The notes under the pieces: generated by a model
Seen by the model: the letters and a program-made list of their open reading frames with translations, nothing else
What the model was told of the DNA's origin: nothing
Databases searched by the model: none
Assembly (NCBI GenBank): GCA_033980235.1
Contig: CM067075.1
Coordinates: forward strand, 33,428,385 to 33,492,384
Reading direction: 5' to 3'
Source of the DNA: Diadema setosum
Taxonomy: Eukaryota > Echinodermata > Echinoidea > Diadematoida > Diadematidae
Length of the DNA: 64,000 bases
In this document: piece after piece, positions 1 through 11,150 of the stretch
Layout of the letters: the number at the start of each line of letters is the position of its first letter
How positions within the stretch are numbered: position 1 is the stretch's first letter
Translations under genes and position numbers: made by a program

Positions 1-122
1 TCTAGAGGGCGTGGTGTAACCGTCATCGCAAGCAAAGAGGCATGCTGTCTGGTACGGTACCTTAGGTGGTTGGCAGTTAGTAGCCGACCCATGGGTGACA
101 GCTGGCAGGGTGCAGTTATTCA
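1..122 (-). CDS. CCP/Sushi domain exon, cut by window start (gene B array)
   Basis: On the minus strand an acceptor AG (plus CT at 123-124) opens a phase-1 exon. It starts Val-Asn-Asn-Cys and reads CTLPAVTHGSATNC, then an ACLFACDDGY stretch, which is the first two thirds of a six-cysteine CCP module. The remaining cysteines lie beyond position 1. CCP modules are extracellular binding domains of complement regulators, selectins and adhesion proteins. This exon continues the array whose other exons lie to the right, in the same phase. The family is clear, but the ligand and the C-terminus of the protein are not visible. Confidence 0.8.
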
Positions 123-985
123 CTGTGGATAGACCAGAATATATAACTCATAAGTTAACAACGCATAAATAGTGTGTATCATTATCATCAAAACAAAGGG
201 ATTCCGTTGCAGCCAAACTTTTTGGTCTGATCAATTCACATCTTTGAGAGCTTTTCAACTTGTATGTTTTAAACATCAAAATCTAATGAGATCTGAAAGA
301 CTGGTTAAAAAGAGGATTAGGGAAAAAGACAAAGGAATAGAAATGGAAAATCTTTGCATAAAAGAAAAAATACAATCATTTAGCACCTGCTATATAGCAC
401 ACACAATTATCCCTTATGATATCTGCCACTAAAACAAAATGTACTTTTTAATGTAACCCAAGATTGATATACATTAGGATATATGGCATTCACTCAAATA
501 TATTTCACATTTACAGTGCACTCCTGTTCTAGTGAACATGGTTATTACAAAATTCCAATTACAACAAAGCAAAAATTCAGGCCACAATGTATCCACTCTA
601 TGTATTTTATTGTTTATTTCGACGGTTATGACGAAATTTCAATATAATGAAAGAAAACTGCTGGTCGGGAGGACTTCGTTATAACGGGAGTCCACTGTAC
701 ACAAATTTTAACATGATAACAAGTACAGGTTCTTTTTTTAACAAGTGATAGCCCGTTCATAACAAGTTTTAACCTGTTGAAGACTAGCACACTATGGACA
801 AGGTCTATTAGAAATGTGTGTTATAGCAAAATCAGTTCGTCCTCGATGTTAAGCAGAACAAACCAGAAGAGAGCTCAAAGTGCCCTTATCAATTCACTAC
901 CAGGTATCTTTCACATCTGAAAGAATTTTTTTTTTTTTTTTTTTTTTTAAGCAGTTACTGTAATCTCTTTACCAGCAAGACTTAC
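123..985. other. Intron with one MITE
   Basis: No coding signal is seen on either strand. The interval holds a 184-bp inverted-repeat element (514-697, listed separately) and a poly-T run near 929-949. The rest is AT-rich unique sequence. Confidence 0.6.
514..697. mobile_element. Pogo/Tc1-like MITE, TA target site, copy 1
   Basis: The element starts CAGTGCACTCCTGTT and ends GGGAGTCCACTG, giving short terminal inverted repeats. It is flanked by TA at 512-513 and 698-699, the target duplication typical of Tc1/mariner/pogo transposons. It has no coding capacity. A 183-bp relative in the opposite orientation lies at 2669-2851. Confidence 0.7.
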
Positions 986-1210
986 CATTACAGACTTCAA
1001 ATTGTCCTGACCAAAACCCTGCCAGAGCGGTGGCACTGGCACGCTGGCAACGCCTGGTGCTGGAGGCTGTGCCGGTAGAGAGTGTGTAGCCTACTTCACA
1101 GGTGACTTGACAGCTGGAACCAAAGAGAGCTGCGCCATCGCACCTGCCATTTCCTGGGGTCAAAGCTGCTACTCCGTGGTGCGGGACCGGAAGGGGTGGG
1201 CATCGACTTA
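986..1210 (-). CDS. CCP/Sushi domain exon (gene B array)
   Basis: This is a 225-bp phase-1/phase-1 exon with acceptor CT at 1211-1212 and donor GTAAGT (plus AC at 984-985). It encodes one CCP module of about 75 residues, starting SRCPPLPVPHHGV and ending FWSGQFEVC. Six cysteines are present (RC, GRC, SSC, VTC, RRC, EVC), the pattern of selectin-type CCPs rather than the four-cysteine form. The conserved Trp of the W-S-G motif precedes the last cysteine. A symmetric phase-1 exon can be added or lost without shifting the frame, which fits the array. A role in extracellular binding is inferred from the family. Confidence 0.88.
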
Positions 1211-1804
1211 CTGCAAGATTAAAGAGAGAGAGAGAGGTTTCTGGAAAGCCTTTAGTGCTATATCTTGGTGGAAGACTAATGATGCGGTTATGCATTGACA
1301 CGAAATTACAAATTATGAGAGTACAAGGCATACAAGGAGGACGGCCCAGAGATCAGGGCCAGTTGGAAACTTAAAGTCTTGTTTGAAAGTTTGCATGGTG
1401 ATGTAAATGAAAAATGAGATGCATGTTTGCGGTAACACCATGTGTACGTATTCCTTTCAAGGACTGCATACACATGGTGCTACTGCAAATCTTTCTTCCT
1501 CAGTTTGAAATCATTGTGTTACATCAAAATTATATAAAGAAGACATTATGTTTCTACATCTTTTTTTTTTTTTTGGGGGGGGGGAGGTAAGGTGGTAGGC
1601 ACAAGCTCCGAAATAACAACTTTTACAAAAATCTACATTGACATAATTTATTAAAAATGTGACAAGGAGGGTGGTTTGCATGATTATTTCCTTTGAGGGA
1701 AAGAAAAATAATTAAATGGTGTAGAGAATGACAAACTGATGAATTCACTTGACTCAACAGATATGACAATGTTTAGAAGAAGCGTCAGGTTTTTGCACTC
1801 TCAC

Positions 1805-1973
1805 CTTGGATGCGAATGTTGAAAGCACATGAGGCCGAATTTCCTGCCGGGTCAGTGGAGGTGTACACAACCCTGTGACTACCCTCTTGAAGCGTGGCTG
1901 GCTTGACGGGGCCAACTGCTACACCATCTATGGTATCTAGTGTGGCAGGGAGGGGAGCCCCGCGGTCTCTACC
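1805..1973 (-). CDS. HYR domain, second-half exon (gene B array)
   Basis: The acceptor follows GAAAATGAG on plus (CT at 1974-1975) and the donor is GTGAGA (AC at 1803-1804). The exon enters in phase 0 and leaves in phase 1. It reads GRDRGAPLPATLDT and later TDPAGNSASCAFNIRI, the C-terminal half of a HYR (hyalin repeat) domain, an immunoglobulin-like extracellular fold. It pairs with the first half at 3039-3142, and the phase-0 junction joins EPVT to GRDRG. HYR domains usually sit beside CCP domains in adhesion and complement-like proteins. Confidence 0.85.
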
Positions 1974-3038
1974 CTAGAAAATGAGATGGGTGTTGGTCAT
2001 AGGAAAGCATATTAATTCATCACATTACACAAAAAAACAACAACAAACAATGTATAATGTATATAAATAACAGCAATTAGTTTCTCCTCAGAGTCCGAAG
2101 AAAGTATAGATTCACAACAGTAGGTCAATATAAAAACTCCGTTAGAGACATAATTTTGACTATTTAAACAGAGTTTTTATATTGACTTACTGTTGTGAAT
2201 ATATATATACATATATAAAGATATATACATCTTTATAGTATAGCATGGAGTGATGCACTTTGAGCATTCTACAGTGTGGATTTGACGTGTAAGAAAAACT
2301 GAGCAGGAAGCAAGAAGTGTAAATTGCCATGGAATACTGTATAAGCTGTAATTTTTGCGAGGGTTGAAATTTTGCAAATCTCGTGAATCACAGTTGGATC
2401 GCGAATGTAACAACACGCAAAAATGTCCCCATACGCTAAGGTAGTAGTGCGTTTATGAAGGCCTCTGTGTTAATTTGCGAATAACAACATCTCGCGAAAA
2501 TGTCCATGACCTCCTCATTCACGAAAAAAATATCTGTACGCGAAAATAACTGTGTACAACTGTATGCAGTAGCTGAATTAGCCGTTATTTTGGCAGCATG
2601 AACCAACCTTGGTAGGACTGTTAAACTTGATATTTGACAACAAAACCCAAGTGCGGATATACTAGATACAGTGGACTCCTGTTATAACAAAGTCCTCAGA
2701 ACTGGCAGTTTTCTTTCGTTATATTGAAATTTCATTATAACTCAACAAATAAACAACAAAAAACATAGAGCAAAGGTCTGATTTTTTATTTCGTTGTATT
2801 CAAACTGGAATTTTGTTATAACCATGTTCGTCATAATGGCCGAGCACACTGTACACTATAAACCATACAGATAAATAGTTACTGTTATAAACCAAAAACA
2901 CAATCAAGATATGCCAGAATTGCTATCCACCAAATATTACAATGTACGACATATACAAACTGTATAATATTTCATCAATGAGGGCTTCTTTTAATATCAT
3001 AGCATAAAACAGAAAGAAAATGCCACATTTTATCTCAC
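1974..3038. other. Intron inside HYR domain, with one MITE
   Basis: No exon is seen. The interval holds the MITE at 2669-2851 and a stretch around 2335-2575 with repeated GCGAAAA/TTTTGCG words that resembles a further decayed inverted-repeat element. This intron splits the HYR domain in phase 0. Confidence 0.5.
2669..2851. mobile_element. Pogo/Tc1-like MITE, TA target site, copy 2
   Basis: The element starts CAGTGGACTCCTGTTATAAC, ends GAGCACACTG, and has TA on both sides (2667-2668 and 2852-2853). It is the same family as 514-697 in inverted orientation. Both carry a GAACATGGTTAT-type block next to one end. Confidence 0.7.
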
Positions 3039-3142
3039 TGTTACTGGCTCCCATGAATTCCAGGGAATCGGGGCAGATGTTGAGAGTTCTCCAGTCACAA
3101 ACGTCTTATCACCTGGGCAAGTCAGCTCTGGCTGGGTGGTAT
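3039..3142 (-). CDS. HYR domain, first-half exon (gene B array)
   Basis: This small 104-bp exon enters in phase 1 (acceptor CT at 3143-3144) and leaves in phase 0 through donor GTGAGA (AC at 3037-3038). The previous exon's last base plus AT gives Asp, then TTQPELTCPGDKTF and PWNSWEPVT. The D-x-x-x-P-x-x-x-C-P start is the usual opening of HYR domains. Together with 1805-1973 it makes one complete HYR of about 90 residues. It is short, but the motif, both splice sites and both phases agree. Confidence 0.8.
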
Positions 3143-3689
3143 CTGAGTTTGGAAGTCACAACAGCAGTGTTTAAAATCACCAAAAGGCAGATCCTTCCAC
3201 AAATGATTTTAACTGAGTGAAAACATGAACAAACTTGATACAGAAGCAAAGTAAAGCAAGTGAAACTATACTCAAAGTTTGGTTTAGGTTCTTATTTTGT
3301 GAGTGGGAGGATTTATTCTAAAGATACAACCATAGGAAAGACCTCTTCGGGATATATCTACATAAAAACTGTAGTCAGCGAGTAAAATATCAACCACATT
3401 AAGTCCACACAATCCAGTTACTGTTCTCCATTTTTGAGATACGGCAACTTCATTGAATAACTACCAATTCATCATGATGCTCTTACTTTCACTGTCAGTG
3501 TTTGTACTTACATGTGCTCATTTAACCCGTTGAGGACGGGCTGGTTTAGCTATAACATGCATTTCCCAAAGACACCTGCCCGAGTATACTCAGAACTATA
3601 GTCTTTAGCAACTTAAATAAATTCATTATCAAGAACACAAGACTTGTCAATGAAATAATTGAAATAACTGGGCATATAGTTAAAATTAC

Positions 3690-3899
3690 CTTCACAGGTG
3701 GGTAAGGTTCCATCCCAAGCCCCACTGGCCTGGCAGACACGACTCGATGATCCTCTAGTCTGGCTAAATCCTAGGTTGCACGTCAGTGTGCAGCGAGTGC
3801 TGAATTTCTGTCGCCCCCCAACGTTCTGTGACGCCCCTTGGAAGACGCAACTCCCGATGGCACCATTGGCCGGGACAGGTGGTTGTGGACATGTCACAA
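3690..3899 (-). CDS. CCP/Sushi domain exon (gene B array)
   Basis: This is a 210-bp phase-1/phase-1 exon with acceptor AAG (CT at 3900-3901) and donor GTAATT (AC at 3688-3689). It encodes VTCPQPPVPANGAIGSC, then CTLTCNLGF and WDGTLPTCEG. Six cysteines and the Trp before the last cysteine define a CCP module. The loop between the second and third cysteines is longer than in the neighbouring repeats. The donor lacks G at +5, so splicing efficiency may be lower here. Confidence 0.87.
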
Positions 3900-4363
3900 C
3901 TTGCAAATTAGAATCAAGAAAAGCATTTTTTCCCCATCAAATTGTATTTCCTTGAATCCAGGTACCATGCTCAATTTTGCAAACAGGTAGAAGGACTTTG
4001 AACAATGCTTTTTCAAGTAAATGATTAAAAATACACATCATTATCTCCTCTGATGACTGCAGCAGACCAAAAGGTGACAATTTTCATATATGTGACTGTG
4101 GAACATTATCTCACCAACAAACTTATTTTGCTGGGAAGTGCTAAATGAGAGACTATGAAAAATCATGACAATGATTTGCAGAGGTTCTTCTAGCTCAACC
4201 ATCAAAACCCAAAAGAAAATCTGTATCATACTCTGAAAAATGAATGTATCTTTCTTTTTTTACTGCATAATGTGCAACTGAAAAAGTGGTGTGCATATCT
4301 ATTTTTCTGGAGAAATGAAGTAGAAATGGCATTGTAAATCAAGATATATCACAGATCACCCAC

Positions 4364-4570
4364 TGGTGCAACTCAGATCCTCTCCTCGCCAGAATCCATT
4401 TCCGTCGCCATCACCGTCGTCAGCGCATGTACGCTGTACCGGTGCCGTGGGCAGATAACCAACATTACACGCCAGGGTGCACACAGCGCCATAATTTTCT
4501 CGCGTATTGGTACAACCCTGTCTCCGTCCATTGCTGGGTGCAGGTAAGGCACTTGTGGGGCAAGTTATTA
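4364..4570 (-). CDS. CCP/Sushi domain exon (gene B array)
   Basis: This is a 207-bp phase-1/phase-1 exon, acceptor CAG (CT at 4571-4572), donor GTGGGT (AC at 4362-4363). I chose GTGGGT over the GTGATC four bases further on because only it keeps the phase. It encodes TCPTSALPAPSNGRRQGC, CTLACNVGY, then an Asp/Gly-rich insert (DDGDGDGNG) and FWRGEDLSC. Six cysteines mark a CCP module. The acidic insert just before the conserved Trp is unusual and resembles a short calcium-binding-like loop, though no such function is shown. Confidence 0.85.
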
Positions 4571-5013
4571 CTGTATAGAAGACAACACGACAAAGCACTT
4601 GGTAATGTCAAGGTACATTGTAGTTAATGCATTGATAATTGTACCCGTTTTATATGCTGAAAATTCCCTTGGGTCATTCCTTTGCATTTTGACAAATCAG
4701 GTTTCCTAATCAGTTGTTTTTAACAATATACCTGGTACAAATTCCACAGACACAATCCAAAGTATATTCACTACAGTACTGATCCTACACTGCAAATGTT
4801 ACGAAACAGGAAGAAGCCAATAAATCAGTTCAACATAGTGATTTTTATCTTCAACTGCTACTGCAAACTGATAAAAATGCAATCTAGAACAATTGGAGTA
4901 CCAAGTCATGAGAAATATCACACAGCTTGATAACATTCACACTCGACATCCTTTTACTGTAACAGTATTCTCTACCGCAACAAGATCCACAAAATTAATG
5001 TCATCTCACTAAC

Positions 5014-5208
5014 AGTGGCAAGTTGGCGGGTTGCCGCTCCATGTGCGATCATGCTGACAAGTCAGGACACTCGCTCCCTGCATGTAGTAACCGGCGGAGC
5101 AGGTGAAGCTGCACCGATTGCCTGTGGGGACGACGTTACCCGCTGGACAGGCTCCAGTGGTGGATATGCTCAGGGCCGGTGTTAGGTGTGGCTTTGTGCA
5201 GTGTTTTC
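5014..5208 (-). CDS. CCP/Sushi domain exon (gene B array)
   Basis: This is a 195-bp phase-1/phase-1 exon with acceptor CT at 5209-5210 and donor GTTAGT (AC at 5012-5013). It reads HCTKPHLTPALSISTTGAC, CSFTCSAGYYMQGAS, TCQHDRTWSGNPPTCH. It carries the six cysteines and the W-S-G motif of the CCP fold. Confidence 0.87.
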
Positions 5209-7277
5209 CTGTGGTTTGAAAAAGATTGAAAGGCATTAAAGTTAGTAACAACACAGTTTTATTAGCCCCCCCCCCCCCCCCCCCCCCCCCCGATTGCACT
5301 TGGTAGCACACAATAATAATTTGGATTAGTTACTTGACAGCTTGTTTATTGATGGATAGATGAATCTAAACCTGGGCAATAGGTACCTCGGACAATTACC
5401 TACCTGGAAACAATTGCTATTAAAAGACAATACTATACAGCCCCCTTCCACTTTCGTTCTCACCCGTTGTGTTCCCTCTGGGTGCTGTTAATGGGCCAAG
5501 GTTGGGCTGAATGATGAATCATGTGACGATTACAATGACAATACAAGTAAGAGTGGTTACTCATACAGCTATTAAGTCCATCATCTGGTGCTTATGGTGC
5601 TTTAGTGTATAGAGAAGGGGATGACAAGGAAACTTGCACCAAACACACACACACACACACACACACATTGAAAACCAAGAGGAAATGATATTTTACACTT
5701 GACCTGTTACTAGTATGCAAAACTGAATAAGTTTGTTAAGTTTTTCAGTTCAAAGGTATTTGATGTAGAAGGAGGGGGAAATTGCACCAGTTTGGGGCTA
5801 ATGACAGAGAAAGTGCAATATCCCCATGAGTGCTTTATTTATGTTACATGTAAAGTGTGGATTCCTAGTAGTGACAGATAGTAAAGTGTAGATCTGAAAA
5901 ATGGAAATGCAGTCTTGCACATAAACTGGGGCATGTGACTTTCAATACAGGATGTGATGTACATGAAGTAGGATTTATAAAGATTATTGTTTGTTTGTTT
6001 GTTTTTCAACAGGAAGCCAACTATGAATTAGTGCTCTTAGTACAAGGTTACATGTACATAATCAGATTTCTCTGAATATGTCAAAACTCAAGTGGCAGAG
6101 TTTTGAAGGCGCTGTACTGTGACTTTAGTCATTCTTGAAATGATTGTCAGTACTGAACAAGGCATTAGGAAAACTAGATGGGAAAAAATGAGCGCATGAA
6201 GCAATAACTCAATCAAGTAGGACTATAAAGGAATGTATCCATCAAGAGCCACTACAAGTGCCAATTATTGTCATAGGCAATTTGGAGATATGTAAAGTTC
6301 CTAATTTCTCTCATAGCCTTGCACCATTGATTCCTAATAGCAATGAAAACCACGTTATGTAAAGTCAATGTGTGGAAGGCACTGCATCTTATCTATGTTA
6401 GATATGGACACACTGTCTACAACAAGTCATTACAAATTTTCAAGGTGGAGATTCCAGGTGCAATTTACTGAATGCCTTCTCACCATTTGCAGTAGTCCAT
6501 CAAGGTGATGACATGATATACATTATTAGATCTTTTGCCAGTAAAGCTGGTTGATTATGCCCTCCAAAAAATATAAATTTCCATTCCAACATGAATGTAT
6601 TCGGAGTTTGATAGACTCAAAAGACAGGCACATTTTCTTATTTATTCCTAAAAGATGATTCTTTATAAACCAAGGATAGCTGGATTTATTTCCCACATGT
6701 GATTTGTACTGTCAGACATATGTCTATATATTAACATACACAAATGGTATCATGATCCTTGACTTTTAACACCAACAGGATGTATCAAGATCTTATGAAT
6801 ACATTGATCTGTAGTACTTCATGCTTGCACCAAGCTTGATAATGGAATATGCAGCTTCCTAAACTTGACCAAGACCTTTAACGCTTATCAGATCTACTCC
6901 AAACTCAAACCAGTATTCCTGTCACTACTATTACTAAAGTTTGATATTAAAAGTGATGGAGATGATACTGATAGTGAATATAATATATACATAGAATAGT
7001 TGCAAGATTCACAAAATTATACACTTTGATCTAGATGTCTTTCAACAATACAAGCAACAAAAAAGCAGTGCAAGAAAACAAACAACAGCAACCTTGTCTG
7101 CTTAAGCTGTGTTACCACACAAACACACTTCATGTTGTGTTTCTGAGGGGTACCGGTAATACAAGTGTCATTTTGATGTGTATTTAGAAACCTTGTGTAA
7201 AAAAAAAACTACATACTCCTTCTTTTTCATATACAGTGTTGGCAGCTAAGAAAACTAAATGTGCCATTGAAACTTAC
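5209..7277. other. 2-kb intron, no exon seen
   Basis: It holds a poly-C run (about 5267-5291), a CA microsatellite (about 5641-5668) and otherwise AT-rich sequence. I looked for GC-rich, cysteine-coding stretches flanked by splice signals on the minus strand and found none. Confidence 0.55.
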
Positions 7278-7466
7278 TCGTGCACACTGGAGCGGCTCCT
7301 TGCCATGATGCTGTTGTGCTCCCTGGGTTGGCAGTGCACCGGCGTTGGCTGTTGTTGATTTCATAGCCAGTGTTGCAAGCATAGTTACAGGTAGAGCCAT
7401 AGTTTCTGGAGCAGGATCCAACCACCCTACCATTGGCTGGCACATTGGGTGCAGGGCACTGCAAAA
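7278..7466 (-). CDS. CCP/Sushi domain exon (gene B array)
   Basis: This is a 189-bp phase-1/phase-1 exon, acceptor CAG (CT at 7467-7468), donor GTAAGT (AC at 7276-7277). It encodes QCPAPNVPANGRVVGSC, STCNYACNTGYEINN, then SWQGAAPVC. All six CCP cysteines and the Trp are present. It is one of the cleanest modules in the array, close to the selectin-type consensus. Confidence 0.9.
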
Positions 7467-7838
7467 CTGTGCAGAAGTCACATTCAAATTAAATAATCAC
7501 ACTCACTCCTTTGAAATCTTTATCTTTCTTAAATGAAAAGTGAAGACATCAAGAAACACATCTAAAAAAGCAGTCTATCAGACAGTAAATTCTGAAACTA
7601 AAAGAAAAAATGCCTAACATATCAATGGACTAATTTTACTTTTTAGATACTTAGATATGTTAAAGTGACAGTCCAATCAGGGATAAAAACCCTCATTCCA
7701 GGTTGGTTTGTACAACCAGTAGATCTACCTAGAAAGCAAAATGTCCATGACAAACTTCTAAAGTAATTGACTCATGCCTTGTTCTGCTTCTTGCCTCCAT
7801 AGGCTAATGTAATCTAGTTATTTCTGGACGACTCTTTA

Positions 7839-8008
7839 CAGTGGCAGATGGGGGGGGGGGCACGCACAGGGCGTGTCCCCCCTCTTTATTTGTTGTTTAA
7901 ACAAAAGAAATTTGGTAAAAGAAAATATGAGATGAAACCCGGAAGTACCACCAGAAATATTGTTTGCGCCCCCCCCCCCCTTTATGGAATTCCTGGATCC
8001 ACCCCTGC
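7839..8008. mobile_element. MITE-like element, CAGTGGCGGATCCAG family, copy 1
   Basis: It opens CAGTGGCAGATGGG and closes GGAATTCCTGGATCCACCCCTG. The ends are imperfect inverted repeats around a GGATCC-like core. Two further copies (24558-24720 and 47905-48065) share the internal GAAATTTGG/AAAGAAA region and the GGAATTCCTGGATC 3' end. It is non-coding and carries variable poly-G/poly-C runs. Confidence 0.6.
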
Positions 8009-8919
8009 TTTATTATACTACTTCACAAACACTTTCTACACAAGAGATAAAAAGGATTTCAAATGCAATAATGAAGTTTGTTTGAAAACTGTATTGTAGC
8101 ATCTCTATAAGTCTTGAATGCATGTTGTAAATGCTGTGTGAAAAATGGTATGTAGTACATTGTATGTATGGCCTAACGTTACTGTTTTTAGTAGGCCCTA
8201 GTAAAAGTACAACTAACTTGCTTTTTAATTTAAAAGAAACCAAAATCTTCTCAACTGAGTTATTAAGTCAATCCATTGTGAATGGGAAAATCACACAGAT
8301 TGGTAAAAAAAAAGAAGTGCAGAAGATAAAAAAACACAATAAATATGAAGGGTTTTACTGTTGTCACTATAGGATTAGGTTCAATAAAATACAGTTAGGC
8401 ACCTATGTAGATTTCTATACAAGTTACAACTTTGTATTTATGTACATCTCAACCTGGATAGATAGAACAAGCCATGACTGAAATTGAATAGAAATCTAGT
8501 TCGTGTATTTGAATAGGGTCGTACAATTGTATTGCAGCTTCTTATTCTTAGCAAAGTTGGCAAGTTCTCTTTCTTTCAAGTGTCATTACAGAATGAGCGA
8601 AGCATGTGTGGTAACTGTTCTCAAATAGGCCCCTGGCTTTTTACTTGTAATTTGTACGAATACCGGTACAAAACTTATCGATGATAAAGCCATTCACTCA
8701 ATGTGCTGGATAACCCACATTCACATTTTGACCTAACGTTAGATTCTAACGTTAGAGATTTTCTAGATCTTATACACAGCCCAGTCGCTGTGCACAGCGT
8801 CTGGTCGGGCTAATTTGACCCTATCTCTTAAAAAGTCTGTGACTCCATTCCATAATGTTATTGTTGTTCTTAATGTAGCACTTTCCCAGCAGAAGACAAA
8901 AGCAATTTAATGCACATAC

Positions 8920-9105
8920 TCTGGCAAGTTGGTGCTGGGTTGGTCCAGGAGCCCGTAGTCCCCGTCTTTGAACAAGCCGTTGACCCTCGCCCCTGGAGAC
9001 GGTAGCCAGTGCCACAGCTGTAGGAGCAGGTTGAACCCCTGATGCGCCCATTTGGACAGCTAACTCTGAGTGGTACCACCGCAGAAAGTGCTGAACATCG
9101 GATCA
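8920..9105 (-). CDS. CCP/Sushi domain exon (gene B array)
   Basis: This is a 186-bp phase-1/phase-1 exon with acceptor CAG (CT at 9106-9107) and donor GTATGT (AC at 8918-8919). It encodes RCSALSAVVPLRVSC, STCSYSCGTGYRLQG and SWTNPAPTC. It is a six-cysteine CCP module with the conserved Trp. It lies between a HYR domain upstream (9677-9928) and four or more CCPs downstream. Confidence 0.88.
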
Positions 9106-9229
9106 CTGCAAAATACGAAAACGGAAGACATTCCAAGAACTCAGAGTATTTAGAATACTCAGTAAAGAGAGCACACAAAAGGGTAGTAGTTGCTGCCATT
9201 AGTGGATCTAGGCCTACTAAGATAATCAG

Positions 9230-9480
9230 ATTGCGCCGCCGCCGCGCCAGCTAGCTATCTGCATGCAGCAGGCAGCAGGTGAGGCGTAGCTAGCTGCTGC
9301 ACACGGCGTTTCACTGCTGAACGAAGCTAGCTAGCTAACAACCCGACGACCGACAACGATCCAGGGCGGGCCGCCCCGGTCGTGTAGGATGTGCGCGTGC
9401 CTACGTACTGTACCTACAGTACGTCCTGCGGCCCGCCGCGCGGCGGCGCGGCCCGGCCGGCCCGGCCACCACGACTAAAA
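9230..9480. other. GC-rich, CpG-rich intronic island with inverted repeats
   Basis: Within an otherwise AT-rich intron this stretch contains GCGCCGCCGCCGCG, repeated AGCTAGCT words, and GGGCGGGCCGC matched by an inverted GCGGCCCGCC about 60 bp away. A TACGTACTGTACCTACAGTA palindrome lies between them. The second half is almost pure G+C. No exon is visible. It could be an internal CpG island or promoter, or a structured repeat. Confidence 0.5.
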
Positions 9481-9676
9481 ACTTGCAGACTTGATGATAT
9501 ATTATGGAAGGCCATCCCTGCCATTATTAACATCGTCTTACTCGAAATGGACCTGCATCACAACGCTGTTGTGCAGCTCCACCCAATGAATGAATACAAT
9601 GTACTACAGTAATTTGAAGAAAAAAAAATAGAATTACTTTTATGATACACTGTGCTATGAACATAATAGTTCTCAC

Positions 9677-9928
9677 CTGCTACCGTAATGGAGAAAGAGC
9701 AGGTTGCGGTGTTACCAGCTGGATCGGCTGCCGTGTAGGTTATGGGGTGTACTCCCTCTGAGAAACTGTTCCCTGAACCTCGCCCTGTTGTCTGTCGCGG
9801 GGTTATGGTCGCGCCAGAGTTATCCGAAACCGTGACTGCTGGCCATCTGACGGTGGCCGAAGTGGCCAAATCGGAGGCGTATGTGGTAAACGAGGATGGA
9901 CACGACCTAAACGCTGGGTTTGTTGTGT
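9677..9928 (-). CDS. HYR domain, single-exon (gene B array)
   Basis: This is a 252-bp phase-1/phase-1 exon with acceptor AAG (CT at 9929-9930) and donor GTGAGA (AC at 9675-9676). It encodes a complete HYR domain: TTNPAFRSCPSSF, VRWPAVTVSDNSGATIT, GSGNSFSEGVHPITY, then DPAGNTATCSFSITVAG. Both HYR cysteines and the D-N-S-G and D-x-x-G-N motifs are present. Unlike the other two HYR domains, it is not interrupted by an intron. Confidence 0.9.
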
Positions 9929-10972
9929 CTTTATGCAGGACAGAAGAGAATAAAGTTTTGAAGACAGTTCCGTGACCAGTGACTGTGTTATAGTCGGACC
10001 AATCATCCAACTATAAGCTGGAATTGTTGTGTAATAGAATCACAGACATTTATCTCCAGGCCTCTAGGTGTTAGTCATATTATTGCCTATTGACAACTAA
10101 TTGTTATCATATTCAATTCATTAATCATCATCAGCTCGATAGTTAGCAGCCATATCACTGTTATTCTTATCATTTGTAGTTTGCTACGAAAAAAAAAATG
10201 TTCTGGGAATCTCATTACGGAATCCAGCTATCTGAAAAGGATTTCGTCTATTACCAAAAGAATAGAGTATTTATATCAATTTTACTATATATTAATTTGT
10301 ATTAATCAAAGAATTAGTAAAAAGTAATTTGAATTAAATTGAACTGAATTGAACTGTGAAAGTCATATCCATGCATAATAAAATTGATAACATAAAGTTT
10401 CAGAAGCCGCGAAACGATTTGAAGTTAATGGGGGGGGGGGGGGAATCCTGCATGGTCAAGGGTAGGCCTGTATCGACAATATAGTGCTTAAAAGTTGGCT
10501 CAATGCACCCTTCCTTTCCCTTTTCCCGCGGGAAGACTATCGGGACGGTAAAATCAATAGTCTCGGAATGTTATGTTTGTGGTATATATTCATTATTGTG
10601 TGTGTGTGTGTTTTACCTTTTTAAAACGCATAGCGTGGGGTGTTGTTGTTTTTTTTTTGTGTGTGTGTGGGGGGGGGGGGGGGGGGGGGGGAGGGGGCTA
10701 TCTATGCGATCCGAAATAGTTTTGGGGGCTGCACACATTCCCAGCTTCCCAATCCTTAAGTGGCCTCGCGTTTTACCATTTTTATAGCATTACTTTAATA
10801 GCATCCTTGTCACCATTTACCTACTATTTATGAATACAGCTACAGGTAATGAAAAGCCACATGACAGTTAAAAAGTTTTGTTTAAAGTTTTTTAGTTTAA
10901 AAGGAATGTGAGTTGAGGAATTCATGCCAATTTTTTATGGAAGACGTCACAAAATTAAGAACGTGAACTTAC

Positions 10973-11150
10973 CCGCGCACGTAGGTGCTGACGCGGACCA
11001 GCTGCCTGAAGCCTGGCAGACGAGCGACCCGGTGCCTCGCAGCGAATACCCACTGTTACAGGTGAACGTACATCGGCTGTTGTAGGAGTGACCGCTGGTG
11101 CAGGTCACCCTGGCCGTTGGCCGGGTTTGTGAGTGCCCCGCAGGTTACCA
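10973..11150 (-). pseudogene. CCP/Sushi exon with one-base frame disruption (gene B array)
   Basis: The acceptor CAG (CT at 11151-11152) and donor GTAAGT (AC at 10971-10972) look intact. The exon is 178 bp, one base more than a phase-1/phase-1 exon allows. The first part reads VTCGALTNPANGQ in one frame. From about 11110 downward the other CCP cysteines appear one frame over: RVTCTSGHSYNSRC, FTCNSGY, then SWSASAPTC. The switch falls near a GGG run (CCC at 11108-11110 on plus). Either the base is a sequencing or assembly error and this is a normal CCP, or the exon is broken and must be skipped to keep the protein open. Being phase-symmetric, it could be skipped without harm. Confidence 0.75.
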
